Numbered from the stretch's first letter, positions 12,288-24,599 are shown. The stretch is 37,821 nt of DNA from Gnetum montanum (GCA_015680685.1 MNCI01017913.1:789465-827285), one strand, 5' to 3'. Notes: generated from the sequence alone by a model not told the origin. Numbers and translations: made by a program.

Positions 12288-13404
12288 TATTGACCTTTTG
12301 GTATGTCAAAACCTTAAGAAAAATGGAGAATAAAGGATGTTTGCATGATGTTGTATTTTCAAGACAAGATTATGGACAAGGACTTCATAATAGGCATAGA
12401 AAATAATCTCATAAGCAATTTAGGAGCAAGAGCAAAGGACTCACAAGAACATCATCAAGAAGTTGTGGACCATGTGAAACTTCAAGAGTAAGGACAAGAA
12501 ATAAAGATTTCAAGTGAAAATAAAACTAAAGAAAGACATCTCCAAAGAATAGCAGAAATCTTGGCTAAAGTGAAGGAAAGTTAGAAAGATGTCTTTAGAA
12601 AATAGTAGATTTCTTGGCTAAATTGAAGATTGCTTAGACAAATATGTATTCAAAAAATAGCATACATCTTTGAATGAAGGGTTGATGTAGAAACATGTCT
12701 CAACCTTAAAGAATACATCTTCCATGATTGTTAGAAAGCCATTGCATGAATTTTGAGGTGATTTCAAAAACATATTAGCTATAATAATACTTCATTCCAT
12801 TGGGAAATGGGCAAGAATTTTGTAGTTTTAAGTATCCTTATTAAGCAATCATTGTAATTATCATTCCCTTGTTATTGTTCCTAATTGTACTATCATTTGT
12901 CTATTGTAAATGATGTAAGTGAGCTATATCTCAATGTACAAGGATCAAAAAAATTAGTTTAATCCTCTTCTTATAATTCTTGTTCTCTTTTGTTGTCTTA
13001 TGGGGTTGATGTGCTTCTTGTGGGAAGGCATCTTGCTTGAGCTTGTCAGGATCTTATGGGATTGAGTGTTGGTGTAGTGCCACAACACTCCAAAGCAGAG
13101 CTCAATTAGTAAGGGTTGTGGGATCCTTGAAACCACATTCTAAGGTTGTTAAAACCTTGCGAGGTTAAGTGGATTTGTAGTGTTCTATCACTCCAGAGCA
13201 GAGCTTAGAGCTTATAAAGGGTGTGGTACCCTTCAAATCACATTTTAAGAGCAACAAAGTCTGGAGGTGGGCTAACGAACTACCCTTCAATTGTGGACTA
13301 TCCAAGTTGGGAAACCACATTAATTTTGATGTGTGCTTTGTCTTAAAGAAGTTTTTAATTTGGGGAACTTATTCATCCCCTCCTTCTAAGTTCAATGATC
13401 CTCA
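12288..13404 (+). repeat. 3' LTR of the copia element
   Basis: It starts TATTGACC directly after the polypurine tract and ends CCTCA. It aligns along its length with 7206-8350. Small open frames at 12113-12406 and 13223-13411 are LTR or junction DNA, not genes. Confidence 0.88.
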
Positions 13405-13726
13405 AAAATAATAATGGTGTAAGATAAGGCATAACAAGTCATAATGTAGACATAAGAGAGACACAAAAGGAAGGTAATAAAATTACCAATTTTAGGCCTT
13501 ATTAGTCATTTTTAATTTATGTTTTTCTATATTTTATGTCAATTTATAGTTTTATGTTAATGCAAAGGAAATAGACATAAATCATAAACTAGTGCAAACT
13601 TGTAAGGTAATGCTATGTAGTAAAATAGTAAATAAGATGTAATAAGGCAAAAAGACTTGTAAAGTAAAATGTAGACATGTAATTAAAGGTTGAAAAAAAG
13701 GTTACAAATTAAAAGGCTACATCATA
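13405..13726. other. Spacer of copy A, gag-pro-proximal half
   Basis: This is non-coding DNA between the copia 3' LTR and the end of the copy A protease frame. It starts AAAAT, the likely target-site duplicate. On the minus strand at about 13505-13482 it carries AATAAGGCCTAAAATTGGTA. This resembles the GGCCTTAAA-core repeats found in the same place in copies B (22076-22123) and C (33962-34200). No coding frame is seen. Confidence 0.5.
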
Positions 13727-16225
13727 TTGTACAAGATTGAGAAGGTTGGTGACATACTCAATCGCACACCTATTTTCTATCTTCAAGAGATTAGGAAATG
13801 TGTAAGGTCTTTGTTGAATGATTTTGTACTCCCCATTACCTTCACAAATAATGTTAAATTCAAGCTCTTACCATGCTTTGTTAATGGCCCTTTCATTATT
13901 GATCTTGGTTTTCTTAATTTCATTGTAGTCCTTAGCTACATTTTTAGCTATGAAAGCTTCTTCTTAAAACTCCACCTCATATTCTTATTCTACTTTAACA
14001 TTGTTGATAGACAAGTAGATTACACTATCTTTGTGTATGATGATTTCATCTCCCTCATAAGGTAGGTAAATATCTTGATGGATTGTAGAAGAAACAACCC
14101 ATACTTTGGCTAACCAAGGTCTTCCTATGATTAGGTTGAAACCTAGTGTTTCTTCTACCACAAGAAAAGTAGTTGATGTGGGGAATTATTTCTCATCTAC
14201 AAAATCTAGTGAAATTGATCCTCTTACCTCTACATGAGATTTGTTAAAAATTTAAGTGTGGAGGTAGAGGTGTTTTGAGTATGTTCTACCAAGCCTAGGC
14301 ATTCTACAATGGAAAATGGTATAACGTTTGTTGTTGCCCCATCATCAACATGTACTTAATGAACCTTATACTAATCCACTCTAATTATTATGAATAAGGG
14401 AGCCTTCAATACTTAACTATTTTGGGGGTTATTTTTGTATTTCATTATTGTGAAATGTTAAGGTAAATGACTTCAGATTTTCCATAGGTAAGGATGGTAC
14501 TATCACTACATAGATAGATTCCTCGTTGGCTATTATGTCTTCACTGATAGGAATGGAGGTTAACATTTTAACCAAGAATTCACGTTGAGAAAATGAGTTA
14601 TCACTAGGTTGTATAAGCTCAAAGAGATGTTTTTCTATTTAAGCAAGAGCTTGATCTTCTTCATGGCAGTGAGAAAGTCCTTATCATTATTGGATAGTTT
14701 CTCATGTTTTTTGGCCTTGACTTCCTCCATTCTACCCAAGATCTTGACCTCATGTTTCACTGTTTATGCGTTAGACTCATTTTCTTTCTCTTATTTTTAG
14801 TCACCCTTCCTAGGTTGGCTAGTTGAAGGAGCTTAGATGTTGGTATCCATTGGTATTGCTAAAATTGAAGTAGGTTTTAATTGACCTACATACTTCCACA
14901 ACTTTAGTTGTTTGTTATTCTTAGCCTTTGGTTTAGGAGCTAGCTTCTTGCATTTCTTAGGAGGTGATTTTTTTATTGTCTAGCTAAGAAGAGGTTGAGG
15001 CATTGGCTATCATGGAAGAACATTGGTTAACTTGGATTACAGGTCCGTCAATAGTGGGAGGGGACATCATAATGATGAATAGTATCTTAGGAAGCATAAG
15101 TGATGGTATCCTTATGACAAAAGAAGTTCTTGTACTTTTGAAACTTAAAGCCCTTTCATCTCAAAGAAGTATTAGAATCATAAATGGCTCCCTAGTAGGT
15201 TTAGGATTTTCATTAATGTTAAATGTTGCTATGGTATATGGGTTGTTCACATTTAATGGGTCCTTGTACACTTGCATATTCTAGTTTTGGGGCCTAACCA
15301 AGTTGGATGCATCTAGAACTAACTATTCACTATCTATCATCTTCTACAAATCATGTTTTAGGGTAAGAAAAATCAGTATCATGGCTAGGAAGCTAATGGT
15401 AGTGGTAGAATTTGTCTAGTTTGAAGTATTTGGGCACAAGTGGATCATCCTTTATGGTTATAGTGGGATATTTAGCAATCCCACATAGGTAATCATGCTT
15501 CTTATAGACATTCATGCTTTGTTGCTTCTATTGGATACAACCACTTTTGGGCAATTGATCAAGAAGCTTGGACATTTTCATGGGTAATATCATGTACTTG
15601 AACTAGTATTTTCTTTTAAATTTTGGCCTATGTGAGTTGAAGATGGAAGCACATGATGTTGATAGTTAAGCAGTGGTGGTAGGATCATTTGGTTGTGTTG
15701 TGTTTGACTCCTATGTTGTTTTTGTTTCTTTGGTTATAAAGGCCATGGCTATGTGGTTCTATTTCCCCTTATTCATTTCCCTTCTCCTATGTTGGTTCTT
15801 GTATGTTACATAAGTTGGATCATCACTAGCTTTTACAACATCTTGTATGTTCTTGATTTAGGAAAAGTTTTGGGTAAGTGACTATGGATTTGTTTAGTAT
15901 AGCTTGGATCTGATGAAATTATTAACCACCCCTTTGAAAATGAACAAAAGATGTATTTTATAGATTCACTTAGGAATTTTATTAAGTATGGTGTTACATC
16001 TCTGTATGAGTTTTTCAGTTCAAGTAGCCCCTATTTAACTTTCATAAGTTAGTCTAGTATTGTATCAAGTCTCAAGTTATACTTGAAATGGTTAATGAAT
16101 TATGCAATTAAGTCATCTAGAAAGGTGATTGAAATACCACTAAGAAAATCCATGTTGCAATTGATAACCTTCACCATTAAACTTGAGGTAGGATTCTACT
16201 ATAAAATGTGAGGTTTCCATTCAAA
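13727..16225 (-). pseudogene. Copy A gag-protease (decayed)
   Basis: On the minus strand the translation aligns along its length with copy C. KFNGEG (copy C KYNGEG) comes first, near 16180. Next comes the capsid block FINHFKYNLRLDT (FVTGFKYNLKPEV), then FKGVVNNFIRSKLY (FKGAVNDFIKSKLY). The linker IKNIQDVVKASDDPTYVTY (VRSIQDVAEASKDPAYVAY) lies near 15880-15800. A degraded nucleocapsid follows. The protease has HVDDGATTNVIPFS with DDG at 14346-14338, and GFNLIIGRPWLAK. The end of the frame (AW.ELEFNIICEGN...) corresponds to the copy C tail AWADLPF. Many stops are present. Homology starts close to the position of the copy C stop at 30960, so the N-terminal gag part (about 400 codons) is missing or unrecognisable. 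No RT follows. Confidence 0.82.
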
Positions 16226-18232
16226 GGCTACAATCTCACATCCTTTAACTTCTTGAGGCTAAAAAGATGCCTCATACATTGTTATTGCCTCACTTTACAA
16301 GTGGAAAAAGTTATTTTATGTATGTATTTGGGCTTGGGAAGGTTAATATTGCCTTGGGAATCACTAAATTTTGGTTTTTCATGGTTTTTATTTGGTTAAA
16401 GCAATTAATACATTGGAACCACTTACAATCAACGTAGGAATTATTGGGCTTTGATTTTCATAGCAAGGCTAGCATAATTTCCATGGAAGCCAATGTATCT
16501 TTCCCAAGGCTAGCATATTTTTTAGTGAAGCCAACATATTTTTTTAAAGCCAACATACTTTTTATAGTACACAACATATTTTTGATGGCCTTTGTGCATG
16601 AAACTTACAAAAAATGGAAAAATATGCTAGAGTTGATGGCTTGCCATACTTGCAAATTGTAGCAATTTGTCAAAAATCATGACAAAAAAATTGCAACACC
16701 AAATTAGACACAAATAGCGTATTTAAACCTAGTTTGAACACATTGAAATGACTTTTTGGAAAATTTACATTTAGTTGAGCATAACGACTCCGGAAGCATT
16801 ACATAATAGAAAAATGTCAAATAACCATCCACCATTCTAACACCCAAATGAAGTATATCTATACTTGGGAACTAGCAAAGAGTTTTGGGAGGGGAACTTT
16901 AAGGTGCATGGATCATGAAGTTGGCTGCAGGACACACTCTACCAGTTTCACCAGGACTGAAACTCTCTCTCACACAGCTCTTTGTGCATCCTAAGCACAA
17001 AACTCGTACTCTCTTTCAAACTTTTGTATCTGTAATATTTTATTATTTTAATAAAATTTTCAATTCATTTTCTTTATAATAGTTTATTTCCATGTTTCTC
17101 TTGGTTAGATCTATGTTTTACATTCAATGTGTTTAAACTATTTTACAATTTTAAGTTCTTATGTGATTGAAAAGATCATTTAGGGTGCTTTGAATTTTTT
17201 TGAGGCCCATGGGATTTGGTATTAAACTTTTTCACATGGAATTTTTGATTTTTCTACCACCAAAATTTTCAAGTGTTATAGTTTCTAGCACTAGGAGGAC
17301 CTAAACCTCCATCCAAGTTCTTCATCTAATCCTACTCTGCCTTGTTTGAAATAAATTTTTACAACTTAAAAATTTTAAAATGTATGTTGAAATCTTACCA
17401 ATAATCAATATAGTCATCCATTCTCCTACAATTTATATATAGCATATTTATTGTAGTCAGTTTGAATGTTGTAAATTTCACAGTAGTTGCTAGACTTTTG
17501 AAGGCCAACATATTTTCTTGGACAACCAACAATATTTAGTTTTTAAAATTTGGCCTTTGGGATTTGAAAAGGCTAGTGTATTTTTCTAGCCACCATCCAC
17601 TTACAACCATATAAAATTTTCTATTGGGCTTCTCTTGTAAGGCCATCATAGTTTTCAAAACTAGTTTATTTTTCCTTAGCAAAACCAACACACTTGCTCT
17701 TACAAAGCCAATGTAACATTCCTGAAAATACCCAACATATCTTTAGGAAAAACAACACATTTTTTGATTTCACATCAAAAAAAACATATTTTTCCATAAG
17801 GAAAAATATATAAATATGTTTTTTTAAAACAAGGCAAACCAATCTTATCCTCTCTATACCTAGTGTATTTTTTGTTCAAAACACTAGCATATCTTTCCAC
17901 TATAGGTTGGGTGGAGTGAATAAATTGCCAACAAAACTACAAAAATAATAAATTTTCTTCAACATTATTTTACATCAAATTTTGTGAGTAACCAATTGCA
18001 GTGCAAGCTTCCATTCCTTGCAATCTAGGACTTAAAGTTTTTGAATATATTAATTTTGAGCTTTATTAGTGTAGTGGACAACATTATCACTGTTACCTAC
18101 ACTGCACCTATAGTTGCAATTTAACCATCCTTCATAGCCAGAACCAGCTATATTTTGGTTAGTTCTACTTGTTGGAACTTTTAATTTAAGATTAAATTAA
18201 ACATCTAGCTAATGCCTTTTAGCAAGTCAACC
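16226..18232. other. AT-rich region between head-to-head copies A and B
   Basis: Copies A (minus) and B (plus) face away from each other here, so their 5' LTRs or leaders should lie here. I could not delimit either. Words of the type GCCAACATATTTT and AGCATATTTT recur at 16490-16580 and 17495-17770. They could be CpG-decayed relatives of the AGCGTATT words in copy C. One site keeps AGCGTATTTAAA at about 16717-16728. A less AT-rich patch at 16915-17030 (GGCTGCAGGACACAC...) stands out in composition. No gene is recognised. The open frames at 16208 and 16444 look accidental. Confidence 0.45.
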
Positions 18233-21200
18233 ATGTTGCTAATTAACTTGACCAATACGGCCTCAAACCAAGATGTCATAGATGCGTATGATCCCAAGGA
18301 CCTTGTTGTTGTTGAGCATAGCTAATCACTCAGACAAAGGGATGAAAGCCTAGATTTTATCTTCATAAATGAAGAGTATTACAACTTTATATGTGCCAAA
18401 ATCCAAGCTAGTTTGCTTATCTCAGACATGAAATCTGAGTCCAAGTGTGAGTTTGAGTTGATCCATTGGAATAGGAAGGAGTACATCCCTTCCCCTTATG
18501 ATAAAATAAAACTTACCAAAATACATACTTGTATACTTGCTCACCTAATTAAGATGCATGAGTTAAGTGAAGAGGTTAACTCAGAGAACCACCATGAAGA
18601 GCATGATGAGTTCAGGGCCAAACTAGAGACTAAGAACTTCATAGAAATCCTTTTCCAACAATTAGCTCTCCAAGCTAGTAGACTTAGTTCAGCCTCTTTT
18701 GTTGAACAAATTCCTTAACCCTCTTCTCCTCATGCCTATCCTACCATGTTTGGGTCAACACCCATCATAGATACCCACTAGGCACAACTTTTGATATAGT
18801 TAGCCTCACTTTTTTCATCTATGATATTCTCTACGTAGCCTTACTCTACGTGGCCATCACCCATAGTGTTCACCACAACTCATCCATTTTCTATCCCAGT
18901 TGGCCCCTCAACGAAACCTCAAGTAACCCAAGTTTCACATATAGCATTCCCTACCTTTGTCCCCTAGATGCCCCTACAACAATGACAACTCAACCTTTGC
19001 TAGCCTGACCATTGTCCATTGTGAGGTCACAAGCCTTTCAACTTACTTCACAACCCTTTGTACAAAGTTCCCAACCTATTAGAGTGCCTCAAGGCTTGGA
19101 TCAAGCCTTCCAAATAATCTAAGACCTCATGGAAGAGCTACATGAGCTTAAAGCTTCAAACTCATAGATAGTTAAAGTAATGGACTTTTACTAAGATGAT
19201 CTCATTAGTCTGACTGTCCCACACATTACTCTTTCACAAGGCATTTTCCTATTACAGTTCACCAAATAAAACAATGAAGGTGATCCCAGTTCATACCTCA
19301 CCACCTTTTGTTTTGAGTGCCTGTTACTATAGGCTTGGCCTCACACAATCATGTGAATATTCCCTATCTCTTACTAGGAAAGTCCTAGATTGATACTGTG
19401 CATTGTTCAAAGGATCTATTTCCTCACTTAAAGACTTGATTTTACAATTTGTGAATCATTTCAAGTATAACTTGAAATCAAATACCACCTAGGACATATT
19501 AATGAAAATTAAATAAGGGCCTCTTGAACCTGTACAGAAGTTTGTCCAATGATAGAATGCTCTAATTAACAAGATTCCTGAACCTATAGCCAAAATCCAC
19601 CCTCTAGCCATATTCAAGAGGGCAGTCAATAATTTCATCAAGTCTAAACTATATTCTTTAGACTCGTGATCTCTTAGCTAGGCTTTCTCTTAGATTAAGA
19701 ACATAAAGGATGCTGTCAAGACTAGCAATGATCCCTCTTATGTAGCATACAAAAATCAACACACACATAAAGATAAAGAGAAGGAGAAACAAAACGATGT
19801 AGCAGTGGCCACTATGGCCAAAGAGAATAAGACTACACAATGGATGAAAATAAGTCAACCCAAGGCCTCTATGATAACTAACTAACCATCAATGTTGGAG
19901 GACTTTACTTCAAACCATACAAGGTCTAAATTTGAGAGGAAATAATGATCGAAGTACACCAAATTGCCCTTAAAATCATTAGAGCTCCTTGACTAGTTGC
20001 TCAAGAGTCATTGGATCCAATACAACCAACTCATTGAGAATGCCCACAAGAGGCATGATTGATTTTGCGAAATCACTAAGGATCCCACTTTGGCAACCAA
20101 GGATGATCCATCACTACCTAAGCACTTCAAAATTGACTAATTCAGCCACTATCATCAATTGTTAGATTAAGACACCTATTTTTTAACTCTAAAGAATGAT
20201 CTACAAAAGATGATAGATAATAGAGAGCTAGTGCTCAATGTCTCCAACCTAGTTAGGCCACAAAACCAATTGATGAAAGTTTATAAAGACCTATTGAATG
20301 CCAAAAAGCCCATATATGATAGCAGCATTCCATGTGAGTAACAACCCAAGACTTGCCATTGAGCCATTTGTGATTTGGGTATCTCCTTGGGATGAAAGGG
20401 ACCCTTCAACTTCATCTTATTCAAAGAATTTTTTTGTTGTAAGCATACCATCACCAACACCTCCCAAGGAACCCTTTGTCATTAGAGTGCTCCCTTCTAC
20501 AATAGCCAAACCTACAACTCAAACTGATCAATGTCCTTCCCTGGTGGCCAGTGCAACTACTTCTTCACAACTAATAACAACAAATCACCTAAGAAACAAC
20601 ATAAGAAATCTACTCCTAAACCTAAGACCAATGATAATAATCATGTGAAGGCTTAAAAGAAGGTGGATCCACCAAAGCGCATGCTTATTTTAGTCATTCC
20701 TATGAGCTCTAACACTCAAAATGCCTTAGTTAGGAAACCAAGGGAGGATCACAAGCAATAAAAGAAGGGAAAGGGGGCCAAACTACAAATGTTGAAACAT
20801 GAAGTTCACATCCTAGGATGCATGGAGGAAGTCAAAGTAAAAAAAAAATGGAAAATCAATAACTAATGACAAAGACTTTCTCAAAACCATGGAACAAGTG
20901 AAGCAATCCTTGAAATAATAGAACACTTCATTAAGCTTGTACAACCTGGTAATGACCTCTTCTGCCCATTGTGAGGCCCTAGTAAAGATGTTGATCTCAA
21001 TTCCCATTAGTGAGGACCTACTTGCCAGTGAAGAGTTCATCCATGTAGTGATGATACTAGCCTCACCTAGGAAAGAAATGAAGTCAACCACACTAGTGTT
21101 TCACAATAATGAAGACAAAACCAACCCCCATGACGGTGAGATAACAAGGTTTCCTCTCTTCATAACCATAAGGGTTGGACAATATAAGGTTCATAGCATG

Positions 21201-21790
21201 CATGTTGATGATGGGGTAGTAACTAACATTATATCCTACACCATCATTGAATGATTAGGCTTGGTGGTACACATGCAAAACACTCCTACCTATGCTCTAA
21301 AATCCTTTAATGGATCATGGGTTGCAATAAAAGGCTTGATCTCCTTGGACTTTGTAGCAAGGGAGCAATTCCCCATAACAACCAACTTCTTGGATGGGGG
21401 AGCAATTTCCCATAATAACCAACTTCTTGGGAAGGCCCTAGCTAGTTGAATTATGAGTAGTTTCCTCCCCCATCCACCAAGAAATTCACCTACCTTATGA
21501 GGGATGTAAAATAATTATTCATGACAATAGTTCAATCCCCTTAGTGGTCAATAAGGTTGACATAGAGAAAGGATCCCAAGTGGAGTTTCAAGAAGAAACT
21601 TCTATTGTTAAGAACGAAGTCAAGAAGCCTGATAGAGTAGACAATGCCAAAACTGATAATAATGAAACCATGGAAGCACCATGGGAAGAGCTCCTATTCA
21701 ATGTAGTTAGCAAAGAAAATTAGAAGTACAAGATTATGCAACATAGACCATGAACCTTTCCTAATCTTTCAAAGATTAGAAAGAAGTTAC
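18233..21790 (+). pseudogene. Copy B gag-protease (decayed)
   Basis: It aligns with copy C throughout. The N-terminal block EEYYNFICAKIQA (18375-18410) matches EEYNFICVKIQA. An acidic stretch and a Pro/Gln/Ser-rich region follow, then ELHELKAS and VMDFY with TAA at 19192, the same place as the copy C stop at 30960. Capsid core: FVNHFKYNLKSN near 19450, then FKRAVNNFIKSKLYSL and IKNIKDAVKTSNDPSYVAY at 19610-19750. The nucleocapsid motif is damaged (FSHYHQLL, with the Cys residues lost). A helical linker is followed by an open stretch at 20937-21254 that runs through LFITIRVGQYKVHSMHVDDG into the protease (DDG at 21207-21215). This shows that gag and protease once shared one frame. After a 37-base duplication the frame continues to about 21790. 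It is non-functional. Confidence 0.82.
21361..21434 (+). repeat. 37-base tandem duplication inside the copy B protease
   Basis: GGGAGCAATTCCCCATAACA at 21361 recurs with three changes at 21398, and the copies continue through AACCAACTTCTTGG. Copy C has only one version (GGGGGATCAATTCCCAAC at 33134). The 37-base offset shifts the frame. Confidence 0.75.
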
Positions 21791-22439
21791 ACAATTGATG
21801 TATGTTCTTTACTCTCTTTCCTCTATGTCGATAATTGTGTAACCTTTTCTCTTTCATTTTTAGCCTATTTTAAACTTTGTTTACACATATCATTTTGCTT
21901 TACCATATTTTGCCTTATTTTAGCTTTATTTTGCATATAGCCTATGAATTATTCTTATTCACAATTTTCCTTTTTATGCTTTACCTTTTAAAACATAAAA
22001 ATATAATAAAAATTTTAAAACTTGAAAAATCTATAAAAACTTTAAAACATAAAAAATTCACAAAAAGTTTTCCATGGCATACCAAGGCCTTAAATTGGTG
22101 GCCTACCAAGGCCCTTAACTCACAATGTATTTACAACCTTGTTCTTCCTTATCTTTACTATGCCCATTATATCATAATTTTTTACTATTGTTTTGCTTGA
22201 TTGCCTTAGGTTTATATTTTACCAATTGTTGCCTTATAACCTTGTATTTCAACCAACATAGCCTTATAACATGAAAAAAAGATAAAATACATAAAACTAA
22301 ATATGCTAAAATGTGTAGGAAAAATTTAAAATATATAACCAAATGTCCAAGGCTAAAAGCCATAGTCACACAATGTGATAAATAAAATAAAATTTTAACC
22401 ATGTTAATAAAAATAAAAATGGATAAGTCCAAAAGTCAT
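21791..22439. other. Spacer of copy B with GGCCTTAAA repeats and a palindrome
   Basis: This is non-coding AT-rich DNA between convergent units. Two adjacent units start at 22076 and 22100. Each has ACCAAGGCC(C)TTAA; the first goes on to ATTGGTGGCC and the second to CTCACAATGTATT. Copy C has the same core, CAACGGCCTTAAACTAGT, in its spacer, and its first unit is also followed by CACAATCGTATT. TCACACAATGTGA (22366-22378) corresponds to a palindrome in the copy A spacer. The open frame at 21877-22200 appears accidental. Confidence 0.6.
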
Positions 22440-22626
22440 GGTTGCACTGTGCAAGCCTTTTGGCTAGAGCAACCTTACCATGGATGGCATTCTAATAACA
22501 TGACCATTCTATCTCCTTGATGTGTAAGGAGTCTCTATTGGCTACATGATCCTCCACAAACTCCTTGTAGTCCCTAAGGTCTTTAATCACCTTGACCTAT
22601 TGAATGAAAACTTGTCCTTGAGTTCC
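22440..22626 (-). pseudogene. Copy B remnant of the convergent gene (coiled-coil exon)
   Basis: The minus-strand translation includes VIKDLRDYKEFVEDHVAN and EIEWSCY*NAIHGKVALA. Copy A has SLEDCKEFIESPMANKYSL and EIEWSCY*NAIQGKVDLA at about 6260-6380, including the same internal stop. Copy C has a more diverged version (VGDLKSRCNFLQARA...). The fragment joins TTGCACTGTGCAA (22442-22454), a perfect palindrome that belongs to the spacer, so the rest of the exon and the C-terminal exon are deleted. Upstream exons are also lost. It is a short but decisive scrap, because it places the gene convergent to gag-pro in a third copy. Confidence 0.75.
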
Positions 22627-24599
22627 TTACAAAATATTGAGAAGGTATGGGATTGTTGACTTGAATGAAAAATAACCGTGATTGGGATGACATGTGAATA
22701 GATCAACATTACAATACATGACAATATTAGTGTTCATGACTACAAGAGTGAACACTATACACAATTGACATCCAACCTTATTTGGTAGCCGAGAGAGAAG
22801 AGAGAGAGAGAGAAGAAGAAGAAGAAGACATGTTATTGCTGACGCCAAGATTATGCCTTCCATTGTTCATCCATAACTACGCCAATAGTCTTACTCCTTG
22901 CACAACTATTCCAGCACCACTCCATCCTGAGTGTTTCCTCCAGGTCCAGCCCATTACTGTATGATTGCCATTTGCACACACAACACAGTCACATATGAGC
23001 AAGGATAAGTAAATCACAATGCAGTTGATACCTTGCCTCGATGTAAGGTCCATTGGCTGAGTTATGATATGGCTAATATGGATTCTAGAGATATAACACT
23101 GGTGACTACCCAAGGTGTAGGGGCTAGGAAAAATCAAAAAAATTGGACGAGGGCCCCCATGACTAAAAGTGATCCTCTAGTAGTGATAGAATGGAAAAAG
23201 ATAAGGAATAAGAAAGATGAAGAAAAAGAAACAACGAAAATGCCAATAAAAGGGATGTCAGAGATGGGAATAAACTAAATAAATGTTGATTGTGGGAATG
23301 TTTAAGGGAAAGAAGTTAACTGATGCACCAAATAGGAATGCCAGTGGGTCCTCCCCAAAGCAGGCTCATGCCCTTTATGCCTTGACAAACCCACATTCAA
23401 AGAGTCCGTAGGCTATGAAAATTTCATTTGGGAGCAAGATTTAAAGACTTAACCCCAAGAATTCACCAAAGAGAAAAAAATGCATCTACCAAAATATGGA
23501 ATCTAATACAATCAGTAATGAGGTGGAAAATGGGGAAAGAATGATGGGGAGAAGAGAATGGAATGGAATTCCAAGAATAAGATGGTGTATAAACCCTTGT
23601 GTATTTATGGTTAATGTGACTGAGTAGATCTCATTCCAAATCCAACCTCAAACAATCCACATCCAGTGACTTCACATTAATACACTTGGCCAATCTATCC
23701 ACTTGTAGTAACAAGAATGCTTCTGCCAAAAAGTCACCACCATTTTGAGGAAATGAGAAAGGGAAAAGTAGGAATTGAGAAAGGACCTTAGTTAGAGGGA
23801 ATGTGTTTGTTTAGTTCCATAACCAGTGCTTGTATCCCAACTAATTATTTTATCTAAGGGGTGTGCTTTGAATTCTCACTATTTTTTTTTTGCATGAGAA
23901 CCACACCATGCAAAGACTTATTTTTATTGGCTCAACTTCCCAATAATGGAGCAATGTTGGAATGGTAAGGAAAACTCAAGAAGAAAACATCCAAGCACCC
24001 AATAGAATAGCCAGTACAAATGCATCAAATCCCTTTGAAGTCATACCCTTTTCAGTCCTTGAGTCCTTCCTTAGTTTGAGAAATGTCCAGTTACCAATTT
24101 GTTAATAGTTTTATTATTAAAGAAAGGGACTATACAGTTCCAAGGCAAGAGAAACAATAGAAATTCATAGATGCATGGATGATGTGGACTCATTTCTTGT
24201 TATATCAAAATAACCATATCTTAGTATCAACATTATAACTCAAAGGTAAAAACCAAACATTAGTAATCAATAGAATACAGTTCATACCACCATTAGGAGC
24301 ACTTATTAGGTGACGAATCTAACAAAACAAAAACAACAAAAAAAGACAAAACAAGAATAAAAACAAAAACAAACAAAACAAACAATCACACAAGGAAATG
24401 AAAAATTATTAATGATGTTGCAAAACAAAAATAAGAAAAGTTAAAGAAATTTGTAAAATAAAAATGTGTAAAAAAAACTTAAAAAGGAACTAAGGGCCTC
24501 AAATGGTTAGCACAGGTGGCCATCTCCCCCATGATTGTGTTGGAAGGAGGAGATCCAAAATAGTGAGCAGGGTCATCCCTTCTCAAAGGTATTGTGTGC
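22627..24599. other. Unassigned region
   Basis: I recognise no gene. A GA-rich simple repeat (GAGAGA then GAAGAA) spans 22791-22828. An open frame at 23033-23278 (+), ending in a Lys/Glu-rich stretch, has no match that I know. An A/C-rich low-complexity stretch of ACAAAA words covers about 24310-24480. By position this region may hold the 3' LTR of the minus-strand gypsy element that ends near 24600, but I could not match it to a second LTR. Confidence 0.4.

Larger units (their letters stand above)
7206..13404 (+). mobile_element. Ty1/copia LTR retrotransposon, complete but dead
   Basis: The element has two related LTRs (7206-8350 and 12288-13404) around an internal region with the copia order: gag with a zinc knuckle, protease, integrase, reverse transcriptase, RNase H, then a polypurine tract. 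The LTRs start TGTTGACC (5') or TATTGACC (3') and end CTCA. Flanking bases are AAAAA on the left and AAAAT on the right, consistent with a decayed 5-bp target duplication. Every domain carries stops or frameshifts, so it cannot transpose. It is inserted in the spacer of copy A, so it is younger than that element. The zinc knuckle, the YVDDIIFDATN motif and the AAAAAGGGGGAGATT polypurine tract resemble the SIRE/Maximus group. That group placement is an inference. Confidence 0.9.
3359..16225 (-). mobile_element. Copy A: gag-pro plus convergent spliced gene, pol-less gypsy element (decayed, interrupted)
   Basis: The element is read on the minus strand. A gag-protease pseudogene (16225-13727) is followed by a short spacer and then by a gene in the opposite orientation (3359-6882, plus). 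The spacer is split by a complete Ty1/copia insertion (7206-13404). Removing that insertion leaves a spacer of about 640 bases, close to the 688 bases in copy C. Both parts align at protein level with copy C, with the same relative order and orientation. No reverse transcriptase or integrase is found between protease and gene. LTR limits are not visible. This is the most decayed copy, with many stops and frameshifts. The family assignment to Ty3/gypsy, Tat-like, rests on the gag and protease parts. Confidence 0.8.
18233..22626 (+). mobile_element. Copy B: gag-pro plus remnant of convergent gene, pol-less gypsy element (decayed)
   Basis: It contains a gag-protease pseudogene (18233-21790, plus), a spacer with the family's GGCCTTAAA repeats, and about 190 bases of the coiled-coil exon of the convergent gene (22626-22440, minus). 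The order and orientation are the same as in copies A and C. The gene's 3' part is deleted (the coiled coil joins spacer palindromes at about 22456), and its 5' part is cut off at about 22626. There is no RT or integrase. The LTRs were not found. Confidence 0.78.

Noticed and set aside
13727-14065. Plus-strand 112-codon open frame that looks like a membrane protein
   Set aside because: The minus strand here is the end of the copy A protease frame; the hydrophobic look comes from AT-rich antisense codons.
15003-15284. Plus-strand 93-codon open frame
   Set aside because: Antisense to the copy A gag linker region, which aligns on the minus strand with copy C.
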